64,000 bases of DNA from Alphaproteobacteria bacterium (GTDB lineage: Bacteria; Pseudomonadota; Alphaproteobacteria; Rhizobiales; Rhizobiaceae): positions 40,229 to 104,228 of the forward strand of contig BOKV01000014.1 in the NCBI GenBank assembly GCA_016861165.1, written 5' to 3'. Shown piece by piece: positions 33,342 to 41,980 of the stretch. The translations under genes were made by a program, and so were the position numbers. How positions within the stretch are numbered: the stretch's first letter is position 1; each line of letters begins with the position of its first letter. The notes under the pieces were generated by a model. The model did not search any database. It saw only the letters and a program-made list of their open reading frames with translations, and was not told where the DNA came from.

Positions 33342-33746
33342 ATGGCCCCGATCGAATGGAAGGCTGAATACAGCGTCGGAGACGCGGCGGTGGACCATGA
33401 GCACCGCGAACTCGTGGAGCTTGTCAACACCGCCGCCGGACTGATCCTCGAGGGTCGGCCCGACGCCGACATTGACCGCTGCCTCGGCAACCTGCTCCGG
33501 GCGATCTCGGCGCACTTTGCTCACGAAGAGCGACAGATGCGGTATGCGAGCTACGATGAGTATCCGTCGCACAAGGCCGACCACGAGCGCCTGCTCGACG
33601 CGCTGCGCGAAATCATGGACGGACCTCATCGCGACGCGTCGTCGACAGCAGAGCAGCTGACCGCGATACTGGAGGCCTGGTTCACGGACCACTTCCGCAC
33701 GCACGACGCCCGGCTGCACGGCCGTCTCGGCCCGCACGGGCATTGA
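33342..33746 (+). CDS. Bacteriohemerythrin
   Basis: The 134 aa four-helix protein has a di-iron O2/NO-binding site. Ligand pattern: His in VDHEHRELV, His and Glu in HFAHEERQM, His in SHKADHERLL, and His/Asp in DHFRTHDARL. Bacteriohemerythrins bind oxygen reversibly and also bind NO; some supply oxygen to membrane enzymes. It lies 15 nt after the preceding stop, so it belongs to the operon. Its role here may be to deliver or buffer the gas substrate. Confidence 0.88.
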   Translation: MAPIEWKAEYSVGDAAVDHEHRELVELVNTAAGLILEGRPDADIDRCLGNLLRAISAHFAHEERQMRYASYDEYPSHKADHERLLDALREIMDGPHRDASSTAEQLTAILEAWFTDHFRTHDARLHGRLGPHGH

Positions 33747-33884
33747 AGTGCGCATGGATGATGGGCGCATGCGGGTCCAGAAGGCCTCCGTTTGGGGGCC
33801 GTCGAACCCATGAAGAGGCGCGGCGACATCGCCGCCTCCAAATTTCTTCACGAGGAATCAGACTGCCCAGAAAAGGGAACGCCC

Positions 33885-34253
33885 ATGTCGAAAGGGGTCG
33901 ACCGCGACGAATCAGCACTGTCGCTGTTCTTCGCTCCGGAACTGCGCGCCTGGCGCGGCGAGATGCCGCTGGCGGTCGTGTTCTGGGGATACGGGGTCGC
34001 CGCGGGCCTCGGCCTCGCCGTCCTTTACGCCGGAGCGCTCGATATGGAACGACTGGCGCTCCAGCAGGGCCTGATCATCCTGTCGATCGGCTACACGGCC
34101 TGGAGTCTGATTGCCATCTGGCGCTGCGCAGCCAATGCCAGGCCGTTATGGGGCAGCCTCGCCCGGCGGCTGATTGTCCCCTGGGCACTGAACGCGGCAT
34201 TCGTCCTGTTCTTTCTGGAGATCGATCTGATCATCGGATACGCGCGCGGATGA
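33885..34253 (+). CDS. Small membrane protein at end of oxidase-like operon
   Basis: A 122 aa protein with three predicted membrane helices (MPLAVVFWGYGVAAGLGLAV, LALQQGLIILSIGYTAWSLI and IVPWALNAAFVLFFLEIDLI). No family is recognised. The ATG at 33885 has AAGGGAA 5 nt upstream and gives a compact protein. The longer frame from 33792 adds a soluble N-terminus without signs of selection. It follows the hemerythrin gene by 138 bp on the same strand. It may be a membrane partner of the complex. Confidence 0.65.
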   Translation: MSKGVDRDESALSLFFAPELRAWRGEMPLAVVFWGYGVAAGLGLAVLYAGALDMERLALQQGLIILSIGYTAWSLIAIWRCAANARPLWGSLARRLIVPWALNAAFVLFFLEIDLIIGYARG

Positions 34254-34372
34254 TCGACCTTAGGCAGCAGCAGTTTGGGAGCGCCCGCGAAGGACCACCG
34301 TGGCCAGGCGCAGAGCGGCACACCCGCGATTTCGCGCGCTGAGTGCGCGGCTGCCGAACCGACCCAGCACGC

Positions 34373-34548
34373 GCCGGCTGCCTGACCGGCCCGTCACATT
34401 CCGGCACCGAACTGCACGGCTTCCTCGCCTGTCTGATGCGATGCGCGGCTGTCGGCACGCCCTATACGGTCTACGGCTATCTCGGCAGGCAGGTCCGCGA
34501 CAACCTGCACAGCGCCGACCTGGTCAGCGCGTTCTGGCGCCCGCGCCG
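34373..34548 (+). pseudogene. Internal fragment of an NAD-dependent sugar epimerase
   Basis: The plus-strand frame reads [20 protein letters not shown], then [20 protein letters not shown] and SADLVSAFW. This is the middle of an extended-SDR NDP-sugar epimerase ([15 protein letters not shown] and GKQVRDNIHS are usual). The frame then runs into unrelated sequence opposite the DJ-1 gene, and there is no Rossmann start upstream. The 308-bp gap between 34253 and 34562 otherwise holds nothing recognisable. Confidence 0.6.
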
Positions 34549-34561
34549 ACACGGGCGCCAC

Positions 34562-35149
34562 TCAATGGTGCCTGATCTCGGTGCCCAGCACCTTGAGGCA
34601 GTCTCGCATGAATGCGGCGAGCGCCGTCCAGCCCTTTGCCGACACCATGTTGCCGTCGACCAGCGATTCGGTCGGGGAGAGATCGACATAGGTGCCGCCG
34701 GCCAGCCTCACCTCCGGCTCGCAGGCGCCGAGCGCGCCGACCTTCTTGCCCCGCACCACGCCATCCACGGCGACCAGTATCTGCACGCCGTGGCAGATGG
34801 TGAAGATCGGCTTGCCCGCCTCGTGGAAGTGACGCACCATCGCCTGCACCCGCTTGTCGGTGCGGATGTATTCCGGCCCCCTGCCACCGGCGCAATAGAC
34901 GGCGTCATATTGCTCGGGCTTCACCTCCGAAAAGGTCTTGTTGATGTCGGCGAGGTGGCCGTACTTTTCCGTATAGGTCTGATGGCCCTCAAAGTCGTGC
35001 AGCGACGTCTGGATCTTGTCGCCCGCCTTCTTGTCCGGGCAGACCACGTGCACGGTGTGACCGACGGCTTCCATCGCCTGCTGGAAGACGAAGATCTCGT
35101 ATTCCTCGGTGAATTCGCCGGTCAGCATCAGGATCTTCTTGGCTGGCAT
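34562..35149 (-). CDS. DJ-1/PfpI family protein
   Basis: The 195 aa protein belongs to the DJ-1/PfpI superfamily, whose members act as proteases, glyoxalases/deglycases or chaperones. The nucleophile Cys is in the elbow [10 protein letters not shown] (about residue 118), with the acid partner Glu in [11 protein letters not shown] near the start. [14 protein letters not shown] and the C-terminal [15 protein letters not shown] fit the family. The start has GGGAGGAG upstream. It is on the same strand as the sugar catabolic genes, 52 bp after the first isomerase. Function in that pathway is not clear; it may repair glycation by reactive sugars. Confidence 0.88.
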   Translation of the reverse strand: MPAKKILMLTGEFTEEYEIFVFQQAMEAVGHTVHVVCPDKKAGDKIQTSLHDFEGHQTYTEKYGHLADINKTFSEVKPEQYDAVYCAGGRGPEYIRTDKRVQAMVRHFHEAGKPIFTICHGVQILVAVDGVVRGKKVGALGACEPEVRLAGGTYVDLSPTESLVDGNMVSAKGWTALAAFMRDCLKVLGTEIRHH

Positions 35150-35201
35150 TGCTTGCTCCTCCCTTGCTCCCGTTCGGGAGGCTGGTTTGCGGATGTCCGT
35201 G

Positions 35202-36050
35202 TCAGGTGGCCTCGAGATGGCGCTTTATGTGCCGGTGGCCTTCCCGGTAGACGGCCTGCGGGCTCTCGGCGAAGTCGCGCCACACCTTTGTTGCCGCCGC
35301 GAGGTCCTTCAATGTCCTGCCGAATGCCTCAATGGTCAGCCAGCCGTCATAGCCGCTGGCGCGGATCGCGGCGAAGGTCGCCGCCCAGGCGACGTGGCCG
35401 CGACCGGGCACGCCGCGATCGTTCTCCGAAACATGGACATGGACGATGTGCCGCCGGTTGCGGGTGAAGGCGGCGACCGGATCGGCCTCCTCGATATTGG
35501 CGTGGAAGGTGTCGTACATCGCCTTGATGTTGGGATGGGCGATCGCCTCGACATGCGCCGACAGCGCGTCCATGGTGTTGACGAGATAGCATTCGAAGCG
35601 GTTCAGCGCCTCAAGGCCGATTGTGACGCCCCTCGTCGCCGCGTGCGTGCCGATCGCCCGCTGCGATTCGACCGAACGGGCAAGTTCCCCCGCCGACGGC
35701 CCCTCGCCGGAGAAATGGCCGAGCGTGGAATGCAGCGGGCCGCACAGCGTGGTCGCCCCCAGTGCCGCGGTGCAATCGATCGCCCATTTCACGTAGTCGA
35801 CGCCGGCGGTGCGCTCGCCGGGGTTGGACGAGATCAGGTTTCGCGTCGGATCGCCGATGGCGGAAACGGCGGTGCGCTCCAGGCCGATCCTGTCAAGCAG
35901 GTCGCCGACGCGCCGATAGTCGTCGACCGCGCCTTCGAAGATCGGTATCTCGACCCCGTCGAACCCGGTCGCCTTGATGTCGCGCAACAGCGCCTCATGG
36001 TCGGCCGTGACATGCGTCGTCCACAGGAACATGCACATGCCGATCTTCAC
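35202..36050 (-). CDS. Sugar phosphate isomerase/epimerase (AP-endonuclease-2 TIM barrel)
   Basis: The 282 aa TIM-barrel protein is of the D-tagatose 3-epimerase/xylose isomerase-like group. Metal-site residues expected in the barrel are visible: Glu in [13 protein letters not shown], Asp/His in [12 protein letters not shown], His in [12 protein letters not shown], and Glu in WLTIEAFGR. The N-terminus ([20 protein letters not shown]) is typical of rare-sugar epimerases. The GTG at 36050 follows GGAGGAAGCAAC, an optimal site. It lies 25 bp after the Gfo/Idh/MocA gene at 36076. The substrate is unknown. Confidence 0.85.
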   Translation of the reverse strand: MKIGMCMFLWTTHVTADHEALLRDIKATGFDGVEIPIFEGAVDDYRRVGDLLDRIGLERTAVSAIGDPTRNLISSNPGERTAGVDYVKWAIDCTAALGATTLCGPLHSTLGHFSGEGPSAGELARSVESQRAIGTHAATRGVTIGLEALNRFECYLVNTMDALSAHVEAIAHPNIKAMYDTFHANIEEADPVAAFTRNRRHIVHVHVSENDRGVPGRGHVAWAATFAAIRASGYDGWLTIEAFGRTLKDLAAATKVWRDFAESPQAVYREGHRHIKRHLEAT

Positions 36051-36075
36051 GTTGCTTCCTCCGCGTGGGTGAGGG

Positions 36076-37269
36076 TCAGGTTGCGAGTTTGACCCATGCG
36101 GTGTTTTTGGCTGCCGACCGCAGGCAGGCGTCGATGAAGGCCATGCCGGCGAGGCCGTCGGCGGCGGTTGGCAGGAGGCTGTCCTTGGGTGGTTTGGCGT
36201 TGCGCCGGCGCATGGCGCGGATGGCGGCGGCGGCTTCGGTATAGAGGTTGGCGAAGCCTTCCAGATAGCCTTCCGGGTGGCCGGACGGGATGCGGCTGAC
36301 GCGCGCCGCGGCGGCACTGGCGCCGGCGCCGGCCCGGGTGATGAGCTGGCGCGGCCGGCCGAACGGGCAGAACCACATCGCGTTGGGGTTCTCCTGGCTC
36401 CATTCGAGCCCGGCCCTGGCGCCGTAGACGCGCAGGCGCAGCCCGTTCTCGTTGCCCGGCGCCACCTGGCTCGCCCACAGCATGCCCCTGGCCGGCGGCG
36501 CCGCGCCGCGGGCCTTGAAGCGCAGCAGCACCTGCACATTGTCGTCGAGCCGGCGCCCGGCGACGAAGCTGTCGAGTTCGGCCGCCAGGCTGTCGACCTC
36601 GAGCCCGCTGACGAAGCAGGCCAGGTTGAAGGCATGCGTGCCGATGTCGCCGACGCAGCCGCCGGCGCCCGAGCGGGCCGGGTCGGTGCGCCATTGCGCC
36701 TGCTTCTGGCCGGTCGCCTCCAGCGGCTCGGTCAGCCAGTCCTGGGCGTATTCGACCTGGACCAGCCGGATGTCGCCCAGTTCGCCCCTCGCCACCATGT
36801 CGCGCGCCTGGCGCATCAGCGGATAGGCCGTGTAGTTGTGGGTCAGCACGAACAGCCGCCCCGACTTCCCGGCCAGCGCGGCGAGCTTGCGCGCATCGGC
36901 GAGCGTCGCGGTCAGCGGCTTGTCGCAGATGACGTGGATGCCGGCCGCCAGGAACGCCCTAGCCACCGGATAGTGCATGTGGTTGGGCGTGACGATCGAC
37001 ACCGCCTCGATGCCGTCGGGTCGCCTGGCTTCCGCCCTGGCCATTTCCTGAAAGCTGTCATAGCTGCGCTCCGGATCGAGGCCGAGCTCGGCCGCCGAGG
37101 CCCGTGCCCGCTCCGGCTCCGACGACAGCGCCCCGGCGACCAATTCATAATGGCCGTCGAGGCGGGCGGCGATCCGGTGCACGGCGCCGATGAAGGCGCC
37201 CTGCCCGCCGCCGACCATGCCGAGCCGGACGGGGCCGGAGCCCGACTCTATTCTCCTGGCGCTGACCAC
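36076..37269 (-). CDS. Gfo/Idh/MocA family NAD(P)-dependent oxidoreductase
   Basis: The 397 aa protein has an N-terminal Rossmann domain (VRLGMVGGGQGAFIGAVHR, GxGxxG-like) and the conserved Lys in HVICDKPLTATLADA, near residue 122. The C-terminal domain carries GGCVGDIGTHAFNLACFVSG with the catalytic His. Enzymes of this family oxidise sugars or inositols to keto forms. The GTG at 37269 has GGAGG 8 nt upstream. It probably works with the downstream TIM-barrel epimerase on a rare sugar or inositol isomer. Confidence 0.9.
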   Translation of the reverse strand: MVSARRIESGSGPVRLGMVGGGQGAFIGAVHRIAARLDGHYELVAGALSSEPERARASAAELGLDPERSYDSFQEMARAEARRPDGIEAVSIVTPNHMHYPVARAFLAAGIHVICDKPLTATLADARKLAALAGKSGRLFVLTHNYTAYPLMRQARDMVARGELGDIRLVQVEYAQDWLTEPLEATGQKQAQWRTDPARSGAGGCVGDIGTHAFNLACFVSGLEVDSLAAELDSFVAGRRLDDNVQVLLRFKARGAAPPARGMLWASQVAPGNENGLRLRVYGARAGLEWSQENPNAMWFCPFGRPRQLITRAGAGASAAAARVSRIPSGHPEGYLEGFANLYTEAAAAIRAMRRRNAKPPKDSLLPTAADGLAGMAFIDACLRSAAKNTAWVKLAT

Positions 37270-37283
37270 TGGTCATTCCTCCC

Positions 37284-37436
37284 GTGAATGGTGAATGGTG
37301 AATGGTGAATGGTGAATGGTGTGGTTTGCAGAATCCATACTCGATAGCCGATGATCGATAGTCAAAACTGCTTCAATGTTGCACCCACCATTCGCTGTTG
37401 CACTTTTCCATTCACCACTCACCATTCACCACTCAC
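37284..37436. repeat. GTGAATG heptamer tandem repeat with inverted counterpart
   Basis: Five perfect tandem copies of GTGAATG occupy 37284-37318. About 90 bp further, 37408-37436 contains CCATTCACCACTCACCATTC and the following bases, which is the inverted complement (CATTCAC/ACTCACC units). The two arms could form a long imperfect hairpin in the 163-bp gap between two minus-strand genes. The copy number of a 7-bp unit is prone to slippage. Confidence 0.8.
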
Positions 37437-38491
37437 CCGATCCCCATCATCGCGCGGATCGCCGCCCTGTCGGCCGCCCCGCCGGCGAAGTCGTCGAAGG
37501 CCTTGGCCGTGACCTCGATGATGTGGCTGTCGATGAACGCCGCCCCCTGCGCCGCCCCCTGCTGCGGCGACTTCAGGCAGCACTCCCATTCCAGCACCGC
37601 CCAGCGGTCGTAGCCATATTGGGCGAGCCTGGAGAACACGCCGACGAAGTCGACCTGGCCGTCGCCCAGCGAGCGGAAGCGGCCGGCCCGGTCGATCCAG
37701 GACTGGTAGCCCGAATAGACCCCCTGGCGCCCGTCCGGGTTGAACTCGGCGTCCTTGACGTGGAAGGCGGCGATGCGCTCGTGATAGAGGTCGATGAAGG
37801 CCAGATAGTCGAGCTGCTGCAGCACGAAATGCGACGGATCGTAGTTGATCATGCAGCGCCGGTGGCCGCCGAGCGCGTCGACGAACATCTCGAAGGTCGC
37901 CCCGTCGAACACGTCCTCGCCCGGATGCAGCTCGAAGCCGACATCGACGCCGTTGTCCTCATAGGCGTCAAGGATCGGCTTCCAGCGCCGCGCCAGCTCG
38001 TCGAACGCCTCCTCGATCAGCCCGGCCGGCCGCTGCGGCCACGGATAGAGATAGGGAAAGGCCAGCGACCCGGTGAACGACACCGAGGCAGCGAGCCCCA
38101 GATTGCGCGATGCCGTCGCCGCCAGCTGCATCTGCTCCACCGCCCATTGCTGGCGCGCCCGCGGATTGCCGTGCACCGCCGCCGGCGCGAACGCGTCGAA
38201 CTGCCCGTCATAGGCCGGGTGCACCGCCACCAATTGCCCCTGCAGATGCGTCGACAGTTCCGTGATCTCCACCCCCGCCGCCGCGCACACCCCCCTGACC
38301 TCGTCGCAATAGTCCTTCGACCCCGCCGCCTTCGAAAGATCAAACAGCCGCCCGTCCCAAGTCGGAATCTGCACCCCCTTGTAGCCCAGGCCCGCCGCCC
38401 ACCCGGCAATCCCCGAAAGCGTGTCAAACGGCGCTTCATCCCCGGCAAACTGCGCCAGAAATATCCCCGGCCCCTTCATCGTCCTCGGCAT
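37433..38491 (-). CDS. Sugar phosphate isomerase/epimerase (TIM barrel)
   Basis: The 352 aa TIM-barrel protein is of the AP-endonuclease-2 superfamily. Metal-site residues include Glu in VDVGFELHPGED, Asp/His in CMINYDPSHFVLQQLD, His in IAAFHVKDAEFN, and Glu in WAVLEWECCLKS. The longer size and KGVQIPTWDGRLFDLSKAAG segment match proteins found with inositol/sugar Gfo/Idh/MocA clusters. The ATG at 38491 has AAAGGAAA upstream; the open frame continues upstream but there is no better start. It is followed by the heptamer repeat region before the next operon gene. Confidence 0.85.
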   Translation of the reverse strand: MPRTMKGPGIFLAQFAGDEAPFDTLSGIAGWAAGLGYKGVQIPTWDGRLFDLSKAAGSKDYCDEVRGVCAAAGVEITELSTHLQGQLVAVHPAYDGQFDAFAPAAVHGNPRARQQWAVEQMQLAATASRNLGLAASVSFTGSLAFPYLYPWPQRPAGLIEEAFDELARRWKPILDAYEDNGVDVGFELHPGEDVFDGATFEMFVDALGGHRRCMINYDPSHFVLQQLDYLAFIDLYHERIAAFHVKDAEFNPDGRQGVYSGYQSWIDRAGRFRSLGDGQVDFVGVFSRLAQYGYDRWAVLEWECCLKSPQQGAAQGAAFIDSHIIEVTAKAFDDFAGGAADRAAIRAMMGIG

Positions 38492-38504
38492 CGTCGGTTT
38501 CCTT

Positions 38505-39323
38505 TCAGAAATAGCGGACAAAGGCGAAGCGCCGGCCGTCCGGCGACCAGCTCGGCACGTTGATCGTTCCCTGGCCGCCAAACAGCGCCAGCGCCGTCTC
38601 CGGCTTGCCGCCCTGCTGCGGCATCAGCCGCAATTCGACATATCTGCCGGCAGGATGACCCTCGACACCGTGTTCGTAGGCGAGGTAGACGACGAGGCGG
38701 CCGTCGGGCGAAGGGTGCGGGAACCAGTTGACGCGCTCGTCGAACGTCATCTGCTCGACATCCGCGCCGTCCGGCCGCACGCGCCAAAGCTGCATGCTGC
38801 CGCCACGATCGCTGTTGAACCATATGAAGGCGCCGTCCGGCGTGTAGTCCGGGCCGTCATGGTGACCGCCCCCGGCGGCGACGACGGTCTCTTCGCCGCC
38901 ATCGACCGCGATGGTGCGGATCGAGAATTGGCCGTCGCGGCGGGCGGTGAAGGCGATGCGGGCGCCGTCCGGCGACCAGCCGTGCCACCATGACGGCGTC
39001 CGGCCGGTCACCCGGCGCGGCGCGCCGCCCCGTGCCGGCAGCACATAGATGCAGGATTCGCCGGATTCGCTCGTGTCACTGATGGCGATGGCGGCGCCGT
39101 CCGGCGAGAAGCCGTGATCGTTGTTGCAGCGGGTGGCAAAGCCGGTGTCGATGCGCTCCGGCGCGCCGCCGCCAGCCGGCAGCCGGTAGAGCAGCCCGCC
39201 GTCATTGTAGAGGAGGTGGTCGCCGTCGGGCGACCAGTTCGGCGCCTCGATATGCGCGTCGGTCTCGTAGACGCCGCACGCCCTGCCAATGGCCAGGTCG
39301 AATATCTCCAGCGAACTGCGCAT
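38505..39323 (-). CDS. PD40/TolB-like beta-propeller protein
   Basis: The 272 aa protein is built from about five WD40-like PD40 repeats, each marked by WSPDG or a variant: APNWSPDGDHLLY, GFSPDGAAIAIS, GWSPDGARIAFTA, DYTPDGAFIWFN, PHPSPDGRLVVY and SWSPDGRRFAFV. There is no signal peptide, so it is probably cytoplasmic, unlike TolB. Its start is 2 nt after the stop of the beta-xylosidase gene (39326). In sugar clusters such propellers are often annotated as oligogalacturonide-lyase-like or biopolymer-binding; the role here is unknown. Confidence 0.8.
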   Translation of the reverse strand: MRSSLEIFDLAIGRACGVYETDAHIEAPNWSPDGDHLLYNDGGLLYRLPAGGGAPERIDTGFATRCNNDHGFSPDGAAIAISDTSESGESCIYVLPARGGAPRRVTGRTPSWWHGWSPDGARIAFTARRDGQFSIRTIAVDGGEETVVAAGGGHHDGPDYTPDGAFIWFNSDRGGSMQLWRVRPDGADVEQMTFDERVNWFPHPSPDGRLVVYLAYEHGVEGHPAGRYVELRLMPQQGGKPETALALFGGQGTINVPSWSPDGRRFAFVRYF

Positions 39324-39325
39324 GG

Positions 39326-40936
39326 TCAGTCCGCCGGCGCATAGTCGAAATGGGAGAAGTCGGCGGGCAGGCCCGAGCCGCTGGTATCGAACGCGATCAT
39401 GCCGGCGAATGCGCCGGTGAACGAGCCGTGCTCGCCGCGCCCGCCTTCGTCCGAGATGACGCTGGCATCGAGCACCGGCCCGACCGCACGCCATTCTTCG
39501 TCGCGGCCGAGGCGGTAGAAGAACTGCAGCCTGGCGAGATCGACGGTCATCGCCAGCCCGACGGCACCGTCGCCCGGCAGCGCCACCGGCTCGGCGAGCG
39601 GAAAGCCGAGCCGGCCGTCCGGCCAGTCGCCGGGACAGCTCAGTATGGTGAGCGCTCGCCCCAGGCGCTCGTGCCAGGTCACGCCCACGAGGTGGAACTT
39701 GTGCCGGTTGTAGTAGTGCGTCAGCCCCGCCACCTGCTGGAAGGTGGTCGGCAGGAAGACCAGCTCGGTAGCGGCGCGGAAGCTGAAATGCTCCTGACGG
39801 CGCGCCACCAGCGCCTGCTCGAACCAGCTTCCGATCGACTCGCGTCCGAACAGGCGCAGGTGCGATCCGGTGAGTTCGAACAGCCGTTGCGGGAACGGTG
39901 AGCGCGGCCACTGGAACTCGATCGGCAGTTCGGCACCGTCGAAGCGCCGTGCAATCAAGGGTGCGGCCGCCGGCCGCGGGTCTCCCGCCGGCGCCGGCAC
40001 CTCGACGGCCGGTACCTGGCCGCCATGCGCCAGATAGAGCCAGTCATCGTCGCCCCAGACGCATTTCTGGATCGCCGTCTCGCGCCCCAGTGGCGAGCGC
40101 CTGGTGCCGGGCAGCGGTCGCGAGCACAGATGCGTGTGGTAGACCTGGCCGTCCGCCGTCTCGACGATCTGGCCGTGGCCGGCCCGCTGCAAGGTGGCGT
40201 CCGGCGCATCCTTCGACGTGATCAGGAAGGTGTTCGGATGCAGCTCGTAGGGGCCGGCGATATCCCTCGACCGGGCCATGGTCACCGCATGGCCGTAGCC
40301 GGTGCCGCCCTCGGCGACCGTCATGTAGTACCAGCCATTGCGCTTGTGGAGATGCGGGCCCTCGACCAGGCCATGCGGACTGCCCGCAAAGACATTGCGT
40401 ACCGGCCCGACGAGTTCTCCCGCCTTCGGATCATATTCCTGCAGCAGAATGCCGGCGAAGGCCGGATGCTTGGGGCTGCCGCCGATCGATTCGGAACGGT
40501 GGTTCCACACCATGTTGAGGAACCATTTGCGTCCGTCATCATCGTGGAACAGCGACGGATCGAAGCCGGACGAGTTGACGCGGACGGGGTCCGACCACGG
40601 CCCCTCGATCGCCGGCGCCGTTACGATGTAGTTGTGCGTATCCTTGAAGTTGCCGTCGTAGCGCTTGACGTCGGTGTAGACGAGCCAGAACAGCCCGTCG
40701 GCCCACGACAGGCACGGCGCCCAGATGCCGCAGGAATCCGGATTGCCGCGCATGTCGAGCTGGCTGGCGCGGCTGAGCGGCCGGCACACCAGCCGCCAGT
40801 TGGCAAGGTCGCGCGAGTGGTGGATCTGGACGCCCGGATACCACTCGAAGGTCGAGGTGGCGATGTAGTAGTCATTGCCAACCCGGCAGATCGACGGGTC
40901 CGGATTGAAGCCGGGCAGGATCGGGTTGACGATCAT
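39326..40936 (-). CDS. Glycoside hydrolase family 43 beta-xylosidase
   Basis: The 536 aa enzyme probably hydrolyses xylo-oligosaccharides from the non-reducing end. The five-bladed propeller catalytic domain (1-~320) has the base Asp in ILPGFNPDPSICRVGNDYYI, the pKa-modulating Asp in SSGFDPSLFHDDDG and the acid Glu in LVEGPHLHKRNGW. A C-terminal beta-sandwich (about 340-535) matches the XynB-type accessory domain. No signal peptide is present, so it acts on imported oligosaccharides in the cytoplasm. The ATG overlaps the aldo/keto reductase stop by 4 nt. Arabinofuranosidase activity is possible in this family. Confidence 0.92.
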   Translation of the reverse strand: MIVNPILPGFNPDPSICRVGNDYYIATSTFEWYPGVQIHHSRDLANWRLVCRPLSRASQLDMRGNPDSCGIWAPCLSWADGLFWLVYTDVKRYDGNFKDTHNYIVTAPAIEGPWSDPVRVNSSGFDPSLFHDDDGRKWFLNMVWNHRSESIGGSPKHPAFAGILLQEYDPKAGELVGPVRNVFAGSPHGLVEGPHLHKRNGWYYMTVAEGGTGYGHAVTMARSRDIAGPYELHPNTFLITSKDAPDATLQRAGHGQIVETADGQVYHTHLCSRPLPGTRRSPLGRETAIQKCVWGDDDWLYLAHGGQVPAVEVPAPAGDPRPAAAPLIARRFDGAELPIEFQWPRSPFPQRLFELTGSHLRLFGRESIGSWFEQALVARRQEHFSFRAATELVFLPTTFQQVAGLTHYYNRHKFHLVGVTWHERLGRALTILSCPGDWPDGRLGFPLAEPVALPGDGAVGLAMTVDLARLQFFYRLGRDEEWRAVGPVLDASVISDEGGRGEHGSFTGAFAGMIAFDTSGSGLPADFSHFDYAPAD

Positions 40937-41979
40937 CGCGTCGCCGCCCCCCTGGTCGTCTCCGACGAGCGGGCCCACAGGTTGATGTTCTCCTCGTCCG
41001 CATAGCGGTCGATCAGCGCCAGTTCCTCGGCGCTGAATTCCAGGTTGGCGACGGCGCCGACGCTGTCGACCACCTGTTCGGGCCGTGAGGCGCCGGTCAG
41101 CGCTGAGGTGATGGCGCCGTCGCGCAGCACCCAGGCGATCGCCATCTGGGCCAGCGTCTGGCCGCGCCCGCGGGCGATCTCGTTGAGCTTGCCGATGTTT
41201 TCGATCGCCCCTGGCGACAGAAAGCGCGGATTGAGCGATTTGCCCTGCGTTGCCCGGCTGCCCTGCGGGACGCCGCCCAGATATTTGTCGGTCAGCATGC
41301 CCTGCGCCAGCGGCGTGAAGGCGATGGCACCGATGCCGAGTTCCTTCAGCGTGTCCTTCAGCCCGTCCCGCTCGACCCAGCGGTTGATCATGTTGTAGCT
41401 CGGCTGGTGGATCAGGCAGGGCGTGCCGAGCTCGGCCAGAAGGGCGGCCGCCTCGCGCGTGCGCTGCGAATTGTAGGAGGAGATGCCGACATAGAGGGCC
41501 TTCCCCGAGCGCGCGATCTGGTCGAGCGCGCCCATGGTCTCCTCGAGCGGCGTATCCGGGTCGAAGCGGTGGGAATAGAAGATGTCGACATAGTCGAGGC
41601 CCAACCGCTTCAGGCTCTGGTCGCAGCTGGCGATGAGGTATTTGCGGCTGCCCCATTCGCCATACGGCCCCGGCCACATCAGGTAGCCGGCCTTCGACGA
41701 GACGATCAATTCGTCGCGGTGAGCGCTCAAGTCGGTGCGCAGGATCTCGCCGAATGCCTCCTCGGCGGCACCCGGCGGCGGGCCGTAATTGTTGGCGAGG
41801 TCGAAATGCGTGATTCCGAGGTCGAAGGCGGTGCGGCAGATCGCCCGCCTGGTGTCGTGCGGCGTGTCGGCGCCGAAATTGTGCCAGAGCCCGAGCGAGA
41901 CCGCCGGCAGCATAAGCCCCGAGCGGCCGCAGCGCCGGTAGACCATGCCGTCGTAGCGCTCCGCCCTCGGCTGATACAT
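40933..41979 (-). CDS. Aldo/keto reductase, YghZ-like (L-glyceraldehyde 3-phosphate reductase)
   Basis: The 348 aa NADPH-dependent reductase has the AKR barrel: GITHFDLANNYGPPPGAAEE with catalytic Asp and Tyr, the Lys in IVSSKAGYLMWPGPYG, and the His in DIFYSHRFDPDTPLEETM. The MWPGPYGEWGSRKYL stretch is specific to the YghZ/Gpr subgroup. It is the fourth gene of the run starting at 43930 and is coupled to the beta-xylosidase gene by a 4-nt overlap. It may reduce an aldehyde made during sugar breakdown. Confidence 0.92.
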   Translation of the reverse strand: MYQPRAERYDGMVYRRCGRSGLMLPAVSLGLWHNFGADTPHDTRRAICRTAFDLGITHFDLANNYGPPPGAAEEAFGEILRTDLSAHRDELIVSSKAGYLMWPGPYGEWGSRKYLIASCDQSLKRLGLDYVDIFYSHRFDPDTPLEETMGALDQIARSGKALYVGISSYNSQRTREAAALLAELGTPCLIHQPSYNMINRWVERDGLKDTLKELGIGAIAFTPLAQGMLTDKYLGGVPQGSRATQGKSLNPRFLSPGAIENIGKLNEIARGRGQTLAQMAIAWVLRDGAITSALTGASRPEQVVDSVGAVANLEFSAEELALIDRYADEENINLWARSSETTRGAATR

Positions 41980-41980
41980 G

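Noticed and set aside
37284..37436. CRISPR-like array
   Set aside because: The units are 7 bp with no spacers and no cas genes nearby; it is a simple tandem repeat with an inverted partner.
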